64,000 nucleotides of DNA from Bacteroidia bacterium (GCA_030431055.1 JAUIJA010000011.1:1-64000); one strand, 5' to 3'; positions 9,113 to 18,292 are shown, counted from the first letter of the stretch. Made by a program: numbers and translations. The notes: a model not told the origin generated them from the sequence alone.

Positions 9113-10708
9113 ATGAGTTTTTTACAAGAAATAGCAAAAAGAAGAACCTTTGGAATCATATCTCACCCCGATGCTGGTAAGACAACTTTAACCGAAAAGC
9201 TATTACTTTTTGGTGGAGCAATTCAAGAAGCTGGAGCGGTAAAAAGTAATAAAATAAAAAAGGGAGCAACTTCCGATTTTATGGAAATTGAGCGCCAAAG
9301 AGGAATTTCTGTTGCTACTTCAGTTTTAGCTTTTATTTACAGAGATAAAAAAATTAACATCTTAGATACGCCTGGTCACAAAGATTTTGCGGAAGATACA
9401 TTTAGAACACTTACAGCTGTAGATAGTGTAATTGTAGTTATTGATGTTGCAAAAGGTGTTGAGGAACAAACAGAAAAACTGGTTGAAGTTTGTAGAATGC
9501 GAAACATTCCTATGATTGTTTTCATCAACAAGCTTGACCGTGAAGGAAAAGATGCTTTTGATTTATTAGACGAAGTCGAACAAAAATTAGGATTAACCGT
9601 TACACCTTTAAGTTTTCCTATTGGAATGGGATATGATTTTAAAGGAATTTATAACATTTGGGAAAAGAACATTAATCTTTTTGAAGGCGATAGCCGAAAA
9701 AACATAGAAGACACAATTGCTTTTGATGATATTACCAATCCAGAGTTAGACGAAATCGTAGGAGAAACAGCAGCAGATAAACTAAGAGAAGAATTAGAAT
9801 TAGTTACTGAAATTTATCCTGATTTTGACAGAGAAGCTTATTTAAAAGGTGAATTACAACCAGTATTTTTTGGTTCAGCTTTAAATAATTTTGGAGTTAG
9901 AGAATTACTTGATTGCTTTATTGATATTGCACCACAACCGAGAGCAAAAGAATCAGACACTCGACTAGTAAAACCAGATGAAGATAAGTTTTCTGGTTTC
10001 GTGTTTAAAATTCATGCAAATATGGATCCAAAGCATCGAGATCGTTTAGCATTTATCAAAATCGTTTCGGGGCAATTTGAAAGAAACAAACCTTACCTTC
10101 ACGTCAGAAACAATAAAAAACTAAAATTCTCTAGTCCGAATACATTTTTTGCTGAAAAGAAAGAAATCGTTGACATTTCATATCCAGGTGACATTGTAGG
10201 ATTACATGATACCGGAAATTTTAAAATTGGTGATACATTAACCGAGGGAGAAATTATGAATTTTAAAGGAATTCCAAGTTTCTCACCTGAACACTTCCGT
10301 TATATCAACAATGCAGATCCGATGAAATCTAAGCAATTAGAAAAAGGAATCGACCAATTAATGGATGAAGGTGTAGCACAGTTATTTACTTTAGAAATGA
10401 ATGGAAGAAAAGTTATCGGAACTGTTGGAGCTCTTCAATACGAAGTAATTCAGTACCGTTTAGAACATGAATATGGTGCAAAATGTAGCTACGAAAACTT
10501 TCCAGCACACAAAGCTTGTTGGGTAAAACCTGATGATGCTAAAAATGAAGAATTTGCTGAATTCAAACGTGTGAAACAAAAATTTTTAGGAAAAGACAAA
10601 CACGGGCAATTAGTATTTTTAGCAGATAGTGAATTTTCGATACAAATGACACAACAAAAATATCCAAGTGTAAAGTTATTTTTTACTTCAGATTTTCATA
10701 CTAAATAA
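9113..10708 (+). CDS. prfC: Peptide chain release factor 3 (RF3)
   Basis: 531 residues, the normal RF3 length. GTPase motifs: G1 SHPDAGKTT (17-25), the switch-I region ERQRGISVATSV, G3 DTPGHKDF (85-92) and G4 NKLD (139-142). The later part carries the EF-Tu-like domain 2 and the RF3 C-terminal domain (GALQYEVIQYRLEHEYG). RF3 is the GTPase that recycles RF1/RF2 from the ribosome after termination. Single-gene unit, divergent from the chaperone operon. Confidence 0.97.
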   Translation: MSFLQEIAKRRTFGIISHPDAGKTTLTEKLLLFGGAIQEAGAVKSNKIKKGATSDFMEIERQRGISVATSVLAFIYRDKKINILDTPGHKDFAEDTFRTLTAVDSVIVVIDVAKGVEEQTEKLVEVCRMRNIPMIVFINKLDREGKDAFDLLDEVEQKLGLTVTPLSFPIGMGYDFKGIYNIWEKNINLFEGDSRKNIEDTIAFDDITNPELDEIVGETAADKLREELELVTEIYPDFDREAYLKGELQPVFFGSALNNFGVRELLDCFIDIAPQPRAKESDTRLVKPDEDKFSGFVFKIHANMDPKHRDRLAFIKIVSGQFERNKPYLHVRNNKKLKFSSPNTFFAEKKEIVDISYPGDIVGLHDTGNFKIGDTLTEGEIMNFKGIPSFSPEHFRYINNADPMKSKQLEKGIDQLMDEGVAQLFTLEMNGRKVIGTVGALQYEVIQYRLEHEYGAKCSYENFPAHKACWVKPDDAKNEEFAEFKRVKQKFLGKDKHGQLVFLADSEFSIQMTQQKYPSVKLFFTSDFHTK

Positions 10709-10775
10709 TTTTTTTTACATCATAGCAGTAACAAAACTAAGTATTCAAATCAAAATTTGTTAAAATTACAACAAT

Positions 10776-10967
10776 ATGAAATTTAATGCCCTAAAATTTT
10801 ATGCAACTTTACCAATGCTTTTTGTAAGTATTTTAAGTTTTTCTCAAGAAAATCCTCCTGCTGATGATGACACTGTAGCTGCTCCAATTAATACTTATTT
10901 AATCTAGTTGGCAATTGTAGGGTATTGGATTTGTTTTTTATATTTTAAATTCAAGAAAAACAGTTAA
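10776..10967 (+). pseudogene. Small secreted/membrane protein gene interrupted by an in-frame TAG
   Basis: ATG at 10776 gives a 43-residue product: a signal peptide (KFYATLPMLFVSILSFSQ), a short acidic linker (ENPPADDDTVAAPIN) and then TYLI followed by TAG at 10905-10907. The same frame continues for 19 codons (LAIVGYWICFLYFKFKKNS) to TAA at 10965-10967. That tail has exactly the hydrophobic segment and basic end expected to complete the protein. Small flavobacterial proteins of the design signal peptide, acidic/Pro linker, APIN, one membrane helix, Lys/Arg tail are common, so I infer a single-base nonsense change (for example TGG to TAG). It lies 67 bp after prfC and before a terminator. A sequencing error or truncated but functional peptide is possible. 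Confidence 0.6.
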
Positions 10968-10980
10968 ACAATAAATAAAA

Positions 10981-11005
10981 AAAGCGTTGAATTTTTCAAC
11001 GCTTT
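10981..11005. terminator. Bidirectional terminator between the small gene and folD
   Basis: Stem AAAGCGTTGA (10981-10990) / TCAACGCTTT (10996-11005), loop ATTTT, with T-rich DNA after it and A-rich DNA before it. It can end the prfC-side transcript (+) and the folD transcript (-). Confidence 0.85.
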
Positions 11006-11024
11006 TTTTATTTATATATTTTTT

Positions 11025-11900
11025 TTACTTTCTTCCTTCTCTTGCTAGCAAAGTGTTTTTCAGCAGCATTGCTATTGTCATAGGTCCAACGCCACCTGGA
11101 ACTGGTGTTATAAATGATGCTTTTTTAGATACATTTTCAAAATCTACATCGCCAGTTATTCTGTAACCTTTTTCAGTAGTTTCATCAGCCACACGTGTAA
11201 TTCCAACATCTATTACAACTACATCATCTTTAACCATTTCTGCTTTTAAATAATTTGGAACACCTAAAGCTGTAATGATGATATCAGCTTGAGAAGTTAT
11301 TTGCGTTATATTTTTAGTATGACTATGCGTTAAAGTAACTGTTGAATTTCCAGGAAATCCTTTTCTTCCCATTAAAATACTCATTGGACGACCCACAATA
11401 TGACTACGACCTATTACAACTGTATGCTTTCCTTTTGTTTCAACATTATATCTTTCAAGAAGTTCTAAAATTCCAAATGGAGTTGCTGGAATAAACGTAC
11501 TCATATCTAATGCCATTTTTCCAAAATTTTCAGGATGAAAACCATCTACATCTTTACTTGGATCTATAGCCATTAAGATTTTTTGAGTATCTATTTGTTT
11601 TGGTAATGGCAACTGAACGATAAAACCATCAATATCATCGTTCTCGTTTAACTCTTTAATTTTTTTAAGTAATTCTGTTTCCGATGTTGTACTCGGCATT
11701 TTAACTAGGGTTGACTCAAAACCTACTCTTTCGCAAGCCTTAACCTTACTACCTACATAAGTTAAACTAGCTCCGTCATTTCCAACTAAAACTGCTGCTA
11801 AATGTGGAACTTTTTCGCCATTAGCTTTCATTTTATCAACTTCGGCAGTAATTTCATTTTTAATATCTTCCGAAACTTTCTTTCCGTCTAATAATGTCAT
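11025..11900 (-). CDS. folD: Bifunctional methylenetetrahydrofolate dehydrogenase / cyclohydrolase
   Basis: 291 residues, normal FolD length. Signatures: the YVGSK region with the catalytic lysine (48-54), DGFIVQLPLPKQID near 95-108, PSKDVDGFHPEN, the Rossmann segment VVIGRSHIVGRPMSILM and the C-terminal TPVPGGVGPMT. The enzyme interconverts methylene-, methenyl- and formyl-tetrahydrofolate in the cytoplasm with NADP. It lies 60 bp downstream of ffh on the same strand but beyond a hairpin, so it is probably a separate transcript. Confidence 0.97.
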   Translation of the reverse strand: MTLLDGKKVSEDIKNEITAEVDKMKANGEKVPHLAAVLVGNDGASLTYVGSKVKACERVGFESTLVKMPSTTSETELLKKIKELNENDDIDGFIVQLPLPKQIDTQKILMAIDPSKDVDGFHPENFGKMALDMSTFIPATPFGILELLERYNVETKGKHTVVIGRSHIVGRPMSILMGRKGFPGNSTVTLTHSHTKNITQITSQADIIITALGVPNYLKAEMVKDDVVVIDVGITRVADETTEKGYRITGDVDFENVSKKASFITPVPGGVGPMTIAMLLKNTLLAREGRK

Positions 11901-11923
11901 TTTGTTGTTGTGTGTTTATTTAT

Positions 11924-11953
11924 AAAAAAAGAAGACGCGAAAATTCGCGTCTT
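11924..11953 (-). terminator. Terminator of ffh
   Basis: Stem AAGACGCGA (11932-11940) / TCGCGTCTT (11945-11953), loop AAAT. On the minus strand it runs into a U tract from the A run at 11924-11930. It lies directly after the ffh stop. Confidence 0.8.
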
Positions 11954-11960
11954 AATAATA

Positions 11961-13298
11961 TTATCTCATTCCTTTCATTCCACCCATCATTCGCATCAAG
12001 TTTTTTCCGCCGCCACCTTGCATCATTTTCATCATCTTACTCATTTGATCGAACTGCTTCATCAATTGGTTTATTTGTTCCACTTTAGTTCCAGAACCTT
12101 TAGCAATACGTTTTTTTCTTTTTCCATCGATAATCGAAGGCTTGCTTCTTTCTTCTGGAGTCATCGAATGAATAATTGCTTCAATATGTTTAAACGCATC
12201 ATCTTCAATCTCAACGTCTTTTAAAGCTTTTCCAGCACCAGGTATCATTCCGACTAAATCTTTCATGTTACCCATTTTCTTAATTTGCTGAATTTGGCTT
12301 AAGAAATCATCAAAACCGAATTCATTCTTAGCAATCTTCTTTTGCAATTTACGAGCTTCTTCTTCATCGTATTGTTCTTGCGCTTTTTCAACTAGCGAAA
12401 CAACATCTCCCATTCCTAAAATTCTATCAGCCATACGAGAAGGATGGAAAACATCTATCGCATCCATTTTTTCTCCAGTACCGATGAATTTAATTGGCTT
12501 GTTTACAACCGATTTAATAGAAATAGCAGCTCCACCACGAGTATCACCATCTAATTTTGTTAAAACAACTCCGTCGAAATTTAATCTATCATTAAAGGCT
12601 TTTGCAGTATTAACTGCATCTTGCCCAGTCATGGAATCGACAACAAAAAGCGTTTCTTGCGGTTTAATTGCAGCGTGAACATTTGCTATTTCCGTCATCA
12701 TCTCTTCATCAACTGCTAAACGACCAGCAGTATCGACGATAACAACATTAAATCCGTTTGCTTTTGCATGCTTAATTGCATTTAGAGCAATTTCTACTGG
12801 ATTTTTATTTTCTCTTTCAGAATAAACCTCAACACCAATTTGCTCTCCAACAACATGTAATTGATCAATAGCCGCAGGACGATAAATATCACACGCAACT
12901 AATAAAGGTTTCTTAGTTTTTTTATTTTTTAAGAAGTTGGCAAGTTTACCAGAAAACGTAGTTTTACCAGAACCTTGTAAACCAGACATTAAAATTACAG
13001 AAGGATTTTCAGAAAGATTAACTCCGGCAGTATCACCTCCCATTAATTCGGTTAATTCGTCTTTAACAACTTTAACCATTAATTGACCTGGCTGCAATGT
13101 AGTTAATACATTTTGGCCGATAGCCTTTTCTTTTACTCTATTAGTAAATTCCTTTGCAATTTTAAAGTTAACATCGGCATCTAACAAAGCTCTACGCACT
13201 TCTTTTAAAGTATCTGCTACATTTACATCGGTGATTTTACCGTGTCCTTTTAAAACATGAAACGCTTTGTCTAATTTATCCGTTAAATTATCAAACAT
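11961..13298 (-). CDS. ffh: Signal recognition particle protein Ffh (SRP54)
   Basis: 445 residues, typical Ffh. An N domain (about 1-90), the GTPase G domain with G1 GLQGSGKTT, DIYRPAAIDQL, DTAGRL and TKLDGDTRGGA, and a Met-rich M domain ending MMKMMQGGGGKNLMRMMGGM that binds 4.5S RNA and signal sequences. Ffh targets nascent membrane proteins to the FtsY receptor. The promoter has a perfect -7 box (13321-13328). No 4.5S RNA gene was seen in the window. Confidence 0.97.
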   Translation of the reverse strand: MFDNLTDKLDKAFHVLKGHGKITDVNVADTLKEVRRALLDADVNFKIAKEFTNRVKEKAIGQNVLTTLQPGQLMVKVVKDELTELMGGDTAGVNLSENPSVILMSGLQGSGKTTFSGKLANFLKNKKTKKPLLVACDIYRPAAIDQLHVVGEQIGVEVYSERENKNPVEIALNAIKHAKANGFNVVIVDTAGRLAVDEEMMTEIANVHAAIKPQETLFVVDSMTGQDAVNTAKAFNDRLNFDGVVLTKLDGDTRGGAAISIKSVVNKPIKFIGTGEKMDAIDVFHPSRMADRILGMGDVVSLVEKAQEQYDEEEARKLQKKIAKNEFGFDDFLSQIQQIKKMGNMKDLVGMIPGAGKALKDVEIEDDAFKHIEAIIHSMTPEERSKPSIIDGKRKKRIAKGSGTKVEQINQLMKQFDQMSKMMKMMQGGGGKNLMRMMGGMKGMR

Positions 13299-13320
13299 AA
13301 TGATGATTTTTTGTAGACGG

Positions 13321-13328
13321 CAAAGATA
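13321..13328 (-). promoter_or_regulatory. -7 box of the ffh promoter
   Basis: Reverse-strand TATCTTTG, a perfect TAnnTTTG match, 23 bp before the ffh ATG. Confidence 0.6.
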
Positions 13329-13375
13329 ATATAAACCAAAAAAGTTTCAAAGTAACTTCTGTTGATTGTGAAAAA

Positions 13376-13402
13376 TAAAAAATCCCAACCTAAGTTGGGA
13401 TT
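13376..13402. terminator. Terminator at the end of the RND efflux operon
   Basis: Stem AATCCCAAC (13381-13389) / GTTGGGATT (13394-13402), loop CTAA, A run before and T run after. It lies 6 bp beyond the stop of the DUF2892 gene, the last gene of the tolC operon. Confidence 0.85.
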
Positions 13403-13408
13403 TTTAAA

Positions 13409-13597
13409 TCAATCTTTAATTTTAAAAACTTTTCGCAAAATATCTTCCATTAAACACCATTTTGTTATGGATGATTGTAACAAATTAGCTCCAACAAAAA
13501 TGGTAAACCATAACCAATTTTCATTTACATACATTCCTAAAAGTACACTTATAATTACAAATGTTCCTGCAATTGCTCTTATTAATCTATTTATCAT
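13409..13597 (-). CDS. DUF2892-type small membrane protein
   Basis: 62 residues: two hydrophobic helices (about 7-22 and 28-43) joined by a short polar turn. The pattern MINRLIRAIAGTFVIISVLL then NWLWFTIFVGANLLQSSIT is that of the DUF2892 (YgaP-like transmembrane) family, often found beside sulfur-transfer or redox genes. A Cys follows the second helix (KWCLMED). It is the last gene of the tolC-MFP-RND-PII-like operon, 7 bp after its neighbour, followed at once by a terminator. The function is unknown; linkage suggests a role with the efflux pump. Confidence 0.75.
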   Translation of the reverse strand: MINRLIRAIAGTFVIISVLLGMYVNENWLWFTIFVGANLLQSSITKWCLMEDILRKVFKIKD

Positions 13598-13604
13598 ATC
13601 TAAT

Positions 13605-13910
13605 TTAATTTTGTTTCTCTACGTTTAAACTTGCTACGTGAATATTTGATAAAGTTTTTTGTTCTTTATTAAACTCATTCACCAGCTCAAATAATTCATC
13701 TACGTTTTCTTTCGCTACAAAAGCAAAGAATAGAATTGCTTCTGTTTCGTTCATTTCAGAACCAAACCAATTGGCTTCAACTGCATCTTCTGTACTATCT
13801 CGATATCCCTTTACATCACGATACGAATAGGACAAAACTTTTGCTTCTTTAAGCATTTTTTTGACTTCTTTGTCAAACTCAGCTATAGCTGTAATAACTA
13901 CTAATTTCAT
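13605..13910 (-). CDS. PII-like small signalling protein linked to an RND pump
   Basis: 101 residues, about the size of one ferredoxin-like PII/CutA-type subunit. The strand-helix-strand start MKLVVITAIAEFDKEVKKML and the later FAFVAKENVDELFELVNEFN fit that fold. PII-like proteins (DUF3240/PII-NG type) occur beside metal RND pumps in other bacteria, so context supports this reading. The T-loop tyrosine and ATP-binding residues of true PII are not recognised. It starts 11 bp after the RND permease stop. Assignment is by fold impression and neighbourhood. Confidence 0.55.
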   Translation of the reverse strand: MKLVVITAIAEFDKEVKKMLKEAKVLSYSYRDVKGYRDSTEDAVEANWFGSEMNETEAILFFAFVAKENVDELFELVNEFNKEQKTLSNIHVASLNVEKQN

Positions 13911-13921
13911 ATGCTTAATTT

Positions 13922-16900
13922 TTAATTATTGTTTTCCCATTTTTTACGTTCTGTGATGTAATAAATCAATGGAACTACAATTAATGTTAGTAAAGTTGAT
14001 ACAATCGCTCCGGCAACTAACGAAATGGCTAATCCTTGGAAAATTGGATCAAATAATATGATTGATGCTCCAATTACAACCGCTCCTGTTGTTAATAAAA
14101 TTGGTGTTGTTCTTACTGCACCAGCTTCAATAATAGCTTGTTTCATTGGAATTCCATCATTTAAACGAATCTCGATAAAGTCGATTAACAAGACGGAATT
14201 TCGAACCATTACACCTGCTAAAGCAATCATTCCAATAAATGAAGTTGCGGTGAAAAATGCTCCTAATAACCAGTGACCCAATACAATTCCTACTAACGAA
14301 AGTGGAATAGCAACCATCATTACAATTGGCGTTTTAAAATTTTGGAACCAACCCACAATCAACATATAAATCACTATAATTACTACTAAGAATGCAGCTC
14401 CTAAATCACGGAAAACCTCTAATGTAATTTGCCATTCTCCATCCCATTTTACTGTAAAATCATTCTCAGAATCAGGTTGCCCCATGTAAATTTCATTTAC
14501 AGCGTAACCTTTAGGTAATTTCATTTCTTGTAATTTCTCGTTCATTCCTAAGATTGCATATACTGGACTTTCCAAAGCTCCAGCCATATCGGCTAAAACG
14601 TACACTACTCTTTTTTGGTCTTTGCGATAAATTGCATTTTGTAAGGTATCAACTTTTACTTTTACCAAATCACTAACTGGAACAACATTACCTTGACTTC
14701 CTTTAATTTTTAAATTTTGAATATCTTCTAAAGATGTTTTTTCAGAATCGTCTAATGCTAATACAATTCCAACAGGATCAACAGAACGCTCATCATATAA
14801 GTTTGAAACTGGCATCTCACGAAGTAGATATGTTAAATTTCCAACTACCTGTTGTGGTGCAATTCCGTTTAGCATTGCTTTTTCTTTATCTACTTCTAAT
14901 TTGTATTCTACTTGTGGTGCTTCAACCATCCAGTCGATATCAACAACGTCTGAAGTATTTTCAAGAATATCTTTTACTTGATTGGCCACTTCAATTTGTT
15001 GTTTATAATCTGGTCCATAAACCTCAGCAACCAAAGTTGACAACACTGGTGGTCCTGGTGGAACTTCAACAATTTTTACATTGGCACCATATTTCTTTGC
15101 AATTTTTTGTACTTCTGGACGAACTAATTTTGCTATGTCATGACTTTGTAAATCTCTGTCTTCTTTGTGTAATAAATTCACTTGAATATCAGCCATATTA
15201 CTTCCGCCACGCATATCATAATGACGTACTAAACCGTTAAATGTTATAGGTGCAGAAGCTCCAATGTAATTTTGATAATCTACAACTTCTGGAACAGTTG
15301 AAAGATATTGCGCAATTTCTTTTGTAACTGCAGCCGTTCTTTCTAAAGTTGTTCCTTCTGGCATATCAATTACCACTTGGAATTCGTTTTTATTATCAAA
15401 AGGTAACATTTTTACCGCTACCGATTTGGTAAAGAACATCGCAACAGAACCAAGCAATAAGAAAATGGTAACAGCAAACATTAAGTTCCTTTTCGCTGAA
15501 CTATTTAATAATGGTTCTTCAAACTTTTTATAGATTTTGAAAATCCATGATGTTTCTAATCCTTGTTCTTCTTTATGTTCTTGCTCATCTTTTTCTTGTA
15601 ACAAGTGATAGCCTAAATATGGTGTTACTGTTAAGGCTACGAATAAAGACAACATTATCGCGATTGACGCTCCAATTGGCATTGGACTCATATAAGGTCC
15701 CATCATACCACTTACGAAAGCCATTGGTAAAATAGCGGCAATAACCGTAAAAGTTGCTAAGATTGTAGGGTTTCCTACTTCATTAATAGCGTAAATAGCC
15801 GCTTGTTTAAATGGTAGGCGCTTCATTTTAAAGTGCCTGTGCATATTTTCGGCAATGATAATACTATCGTCTACGACAATACCAACAACGAATACAAGGG
15901 CAAAAAGAGTGATTCGGTTTAAGGTATAACCCAACATATAATAACTGAACAACGTTAATGCAAAGGTTAATGGAACTGAGAAGAATACTACTAATCCACC
16001 TCTCCAGCCCATAGCCAGCATTACTAAAATTGTAACAGCTAAAATGGCAACACCTAAGTGTAATAATAACTCTCCTACTTTATGTGATGCTGTTTCTCCA
16101 TAGTTACGTGTAATTTCTACATGAACATCAGATGGAATTAAGTTTTTCTTCAACTCTTCAACATGTGTTAAGATTTTTTCTGAAATCTTCATCGCATCTG
16201 CTCCTTTAACTTTGGCAACAGAAATAGTTACCGCTGGATATTCAGAATTGTGAGCTTTAAAGTTTTCATTAGCCTTTCCATATCCAAAAGAAACATAGTT
16301 CTTTGGCGTTTGTGGTCCGTCTTTGATAGTCGCTACTTGTTTTAAATAAACTGGCATGTTTTTATTGACACCAACAACCAAATTTTCAACGTCTTCAGTA
16401 TTTTCTAAAAACTTACCCGTAGTAACTAAATATTCCTGATCATTTTGTACAAAAGAACCTGATTGTGAACTTCCGTTATTGGCTTTAATCATTTGCATGA
16501 TGCTTAGTGCATCTACACCGTTTTCAGCCATTTTATCTTTATCTAAAACTACTTTTAGTTCGCGAGTTCTACCACCAATTTCTTTTGTTATAGCAACATC
16601 TTTTACTTTTTCAATTTCATTAGTAACTTCTTCTGCTAATTGACGTAATTGAAAATCATCATAGTTTTCACTCCATAATGTTAAACCAAGCATTGGAACA
16701 TCGTCAATTGAACGTGTTTTAACCATTGGTTGCATTACACCTTCTGGGAACATATCTTGGTGTTTCATTAACTCATCGTATAATTTCACATACGAATCTT
16801 CGCTGTTTTCACCTACATAAAACTGAACCACCATCATCGAATAGCCGTTAAATGCCATACTGTGAATATGTTCAACTCCTTTGATATTTCCAATGATTTT

Positions 16901-17119
16901 TTCAAGTGGTTTAACTACTCTACTTTCTACTTCACTTGGATTTGCTCCTGGATACATGACCATAACATCGGCCATTGGAACATTAATTTGTGGTTCTTCT
17001 TCCCTTGGAATTAAGAACGAACTATAGGATCCAATAATCATCAACGCTACCATTAATAAAATGGTTAGTTTCGAATTGATGAAAAAATTGGCTATTTTAC
17101 CTGAAATACCTTCTTGCAT
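13922..17119 (-). CDS. RND-family efflux permease
   Basis: 1065 residues, the normal RND size, with the duplicated architecture: TM1, a large periplasmic loop, six helices, a second periplasmic loop and a final helix bundle. Family motifs include PREEEPQINVPMADVMVMYPG near 43, FVVGIVVDDSIIIAENMHRH around 410 (the DD pair of the proton relay) and GMIALAGVMVRNSVLLIDFI in the second half. Proton-driven export through adaptor and TolC partners, which are encoded just upstream. The tri-Glu metal signature of CzcA was not confirmed, so drug/lipid versus metal substrate is open. Third gene of a five-gene operon. Confidence 0.93.
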   Translation of the reverse strand: MQEGISGKIANFFINSKLTILLMVALMIIGSYSSFLIPREEEPQINVPMADVMVMYPGANPSEVESRVVKPLEKIIGNIKGVEHIHSMAFNGYSMMVVQFYVGENSEDSYVKLYDELMKHQDMFPEGVMQPMVKTRSIDDVPMLGLTLWSENYDDFQLRQLAEEVTNEIEKVKDVAITKEIGGRTRELKVVLDKDKMAENGVDALSIMQMIKANNGSSQSGSFVQNDQEYLVTTGKFLENTEDVENLVVGVNKNMPVYLKQVATIKDGPQTPKNYVSFGYGKANENFKAHNSEYPAVTISVAKVKGADAMKISEKILTHVEELKKNLIPSDVHVEITRNYGETASHKVGELLLHLGVAILAVTILVMLAMGWRGGLVVFFSVPLTFALTLFSYYMLGYTLNRITLFALVFVVGIVVDDSIIIAENMHRHFKMKRLPFKQAAIYAINEVGNPTILATFTVIAAILPMAFVSGMMGPYMSPMPIGASIAIMLSLFVALTVTPYLGYHLLQEKDEQEHKEEQGLETSWIFKIYKKFEEPLLNSSAKRNLMFAVTIFLLLGSVAMFFTKSVAVKMLPFDNKNEFQVVIDMPEGTTLERTAAVTKEIAQYLSTVPEVVDYQNYIGASAPITFNGLVRHYDMRGGSNMADIQVNLLHKEDRDLQSHDIAKLVRPEVQKIAKKYGANVKIVEVPPGPPVLSTLVAEVYGPDYKQQIEVANQVKDILENTSDVVDIDWMVEAPQVEYKLEVDKEKAMLNGIAPQQVVGNLTYLLREMPVSNLYDERSVDPVGIVLALDDSEKTSLEDIQNLKIKGSQGNVVPVSDLVKVKVDTLQNAIYRKDQKRVVYVLADMAGALESPVYAILGMNEKLQEMKLPKGYAVNEIYMGQPDSENDFTVKWDGEWQITLEVFRDLGAAFLVVIIVIYMLIVGWFQNFKTPIVMMVAIPLSLVGIVLGHWLLGAFFTATSFIGMIALAGVMVRNSVLLIDFIEIRLNDGIPMKQAIIEAGAVRTTPILLTTGAVVIGASIILFDPIFQGLAISLVAGAIVSTLLTLIVVPLIYYITERKKWENNN

Positions 17120-17141
17120 AATTTTTACAATTTGATGTTAG

Positions 17142-17166
17142 ACACTTCGACAAGCTCAGTGTGACA
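17142..17166. repeat. REP-like intergenic element (copy 1)
   Basis: Between the MFP and RND genes. The stretch ACACTTCGACAAGCTCAGTG followed by TGACA has the order TCGAC, GCTC, GTGACA also seen at 50471-50495 and 62307-62331. The ACACT/AGTGT ends are inverted. I infer a dispersed non-coding repeat inside the operon. Confidence 0.55.
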
Positions 17167-17172
17167 TTTTAA

Positions 17173-17207
17173 ACTGAATACTAATTACTGTTTACTGAAC
17201 ACTGACT
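17173..17207. repeat. Heptamer repeat array at the MFP gene end
   Basis: Five 7-bp units: ACTGAAT, ACTAATT, ACTGTTT, ACTGAAC, ACTGACT. The array overlaps the 3' end of the adaptor gene, so its last codons (Ser-Val-Gln-stop) lie in the repeat. Read on the minus strand it is AGT every 7 bases, as at 32433, 34994 and 56890. Confidence 0.6.
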
Positions 17208-18274
17208 TTAGCTCCATTAAATAACTTACCTTCAGCTGAAACAATGTATTGTTCTTTATTGTTTAAGCCTGATAGTACTTCTACTTGGTTACCAAAAGTT
17301 TTTCCTAAACGTAACCAACGTAAGATGGCTGTATTATTTGCTCCAACAGTATAAATTCCTGTCAACTGACCTTGTTTAACCAATGCACTTTCTGGAACTA
17401 AAACCACATCTGATGTAGTAACATTTGCTTTCTTTTCCACTGGAAATTGAACATTTACAAACATCCCTGATAAGATTTTAGCATCCGTTTTATCTAAATC
17501 GATTTTTACTAAGTATTGTCCTCCTGTATTCTTAGCTGATAAACTCACTTCGCTTACTGTTCCATTTACTTCAGTTCCTAATGATTTTACTAAAACTTTT
17601 ACTTTCATTCCGTTAGTAATTGAAGCAATATCACTTTCAGAAACCATCGCTGTTACTTGCAATTTTTTGGCACCTTCAACGCTTACTAAAGGCATCCCTG
17701 GATTTGCCATATCACCTTCTTTCACGAAAGTATTCGTCACAACTCCATTAAAAGGTGCTGAAATATTTGAATAAGCAAATTGAGCATTGATTTCATTTCG
17801 CATTTGTTTTGCAGCTTCTAAACCAGCTTTAGCCATTTCGTAGCGAGCCGTCATATCGTCTAATTCTTTTTGCGAAGCACTTTGCTGTGCAAATAAATTC
17901 ACGAAACGATCGTAATCTTTTTTCGCATTATTATAAGCGGCTTGTGCTTGAATAATAGAAGCGTCAACTTGTGCTTTTTTAGCTTGTAAATCGGTGTTAT
18001 TTACAGCAACTAATAATTGTCCTTTTGTAACCTTTTGTCCGACTTTTACATTTACTTTCGTAACAAATCCCATCATTCGCGTACTTAAATTCGCACTGTT
18101 TTCTGCTTCGATTTTTCCACTTGCCGAAACGTACGGACTTGCATCTGCCGCTGAAATACCAGCTACTTTTACTGAAATTGCAGGCAAAGTTGCTACTTCT
18201 TCTCTTTTATCACCTCCACAAGAAATTAATAATGTAGAAGTTAAAGTTAATATTGCGATTGCTTTTTTATTCAT
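17192..18274 (-). CDS. RND efflux periplasmic adaptor lipoprotein (MFP/HlyD family)
   Basis: 360 residues with lipobox LLISC (Cys19), placing it in the inner membrane facing the periplasm. Order: lipoyl/barrel-sandwich half (KIEAENSANLSTRMMGFVTK, VNVKVGQKVTKGQLLVAV), coiled-coil hairpin (about 85-160), second lipoyl half (SNISAPFNGVVTNTFVKEGD), beta-barrel and membrane-proximal domain. It bridges the RND permease and TolC. The stop lies inside a heptamer repeat array, and a separate palindrome (18293-18319) lies between it and tolC. Confidence 0.93.
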   Translation of the reverse strand: MNKKAIAILTLTSTLLISCGGDKREEVATLPAISVKVAGISAADASPYVSASGKIEAENSANLSTRMMGFVTKVNVKVGQKVTKGQLLVAVNNTDLQAKKAQVDASIIQAQAAYNNAKKDYDRFVNLFAQQSASQKELDDMTARYEMAKAGLEAAKQMRNEINAQFAYSNISAPFNGVVTNTFVKEGDMANPGMPLVSVEGAKKLQVTAMVSESDIASITNGMKVKVLVKSLGTEVNGTVSEVSLSAKNTGGQYLVKIDLDKTDAKILSGMFVNVQFPVEKKANVTTSDVVLVPESALVKQGQLTGIYTVGANNTAILRWLRLGKTFGNQVEVLSGLNNKEQYIVSAEGKLFNGAKVSVQ

Positions 18275-18292
18275 GATTATCTATTTTTTATA

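Noticed and set aside
10709..10775. Riboswitch or structured leader after prfC
   Set aside because: No recognisable aptamer core; plain A+T-rich DNA before the small ORF.
11910..12224. Open frame antisense to ffh
   Set aside because: It is His/Ser/Phe-rich reverse reading of the Met-rich M domain; no promoter or homology pattern.
14734..15240. 168-codon open frame antisense to the RND permease
   Set aside because: Low-complexity composition mirroring the permease codons; no start context or family resemblance.
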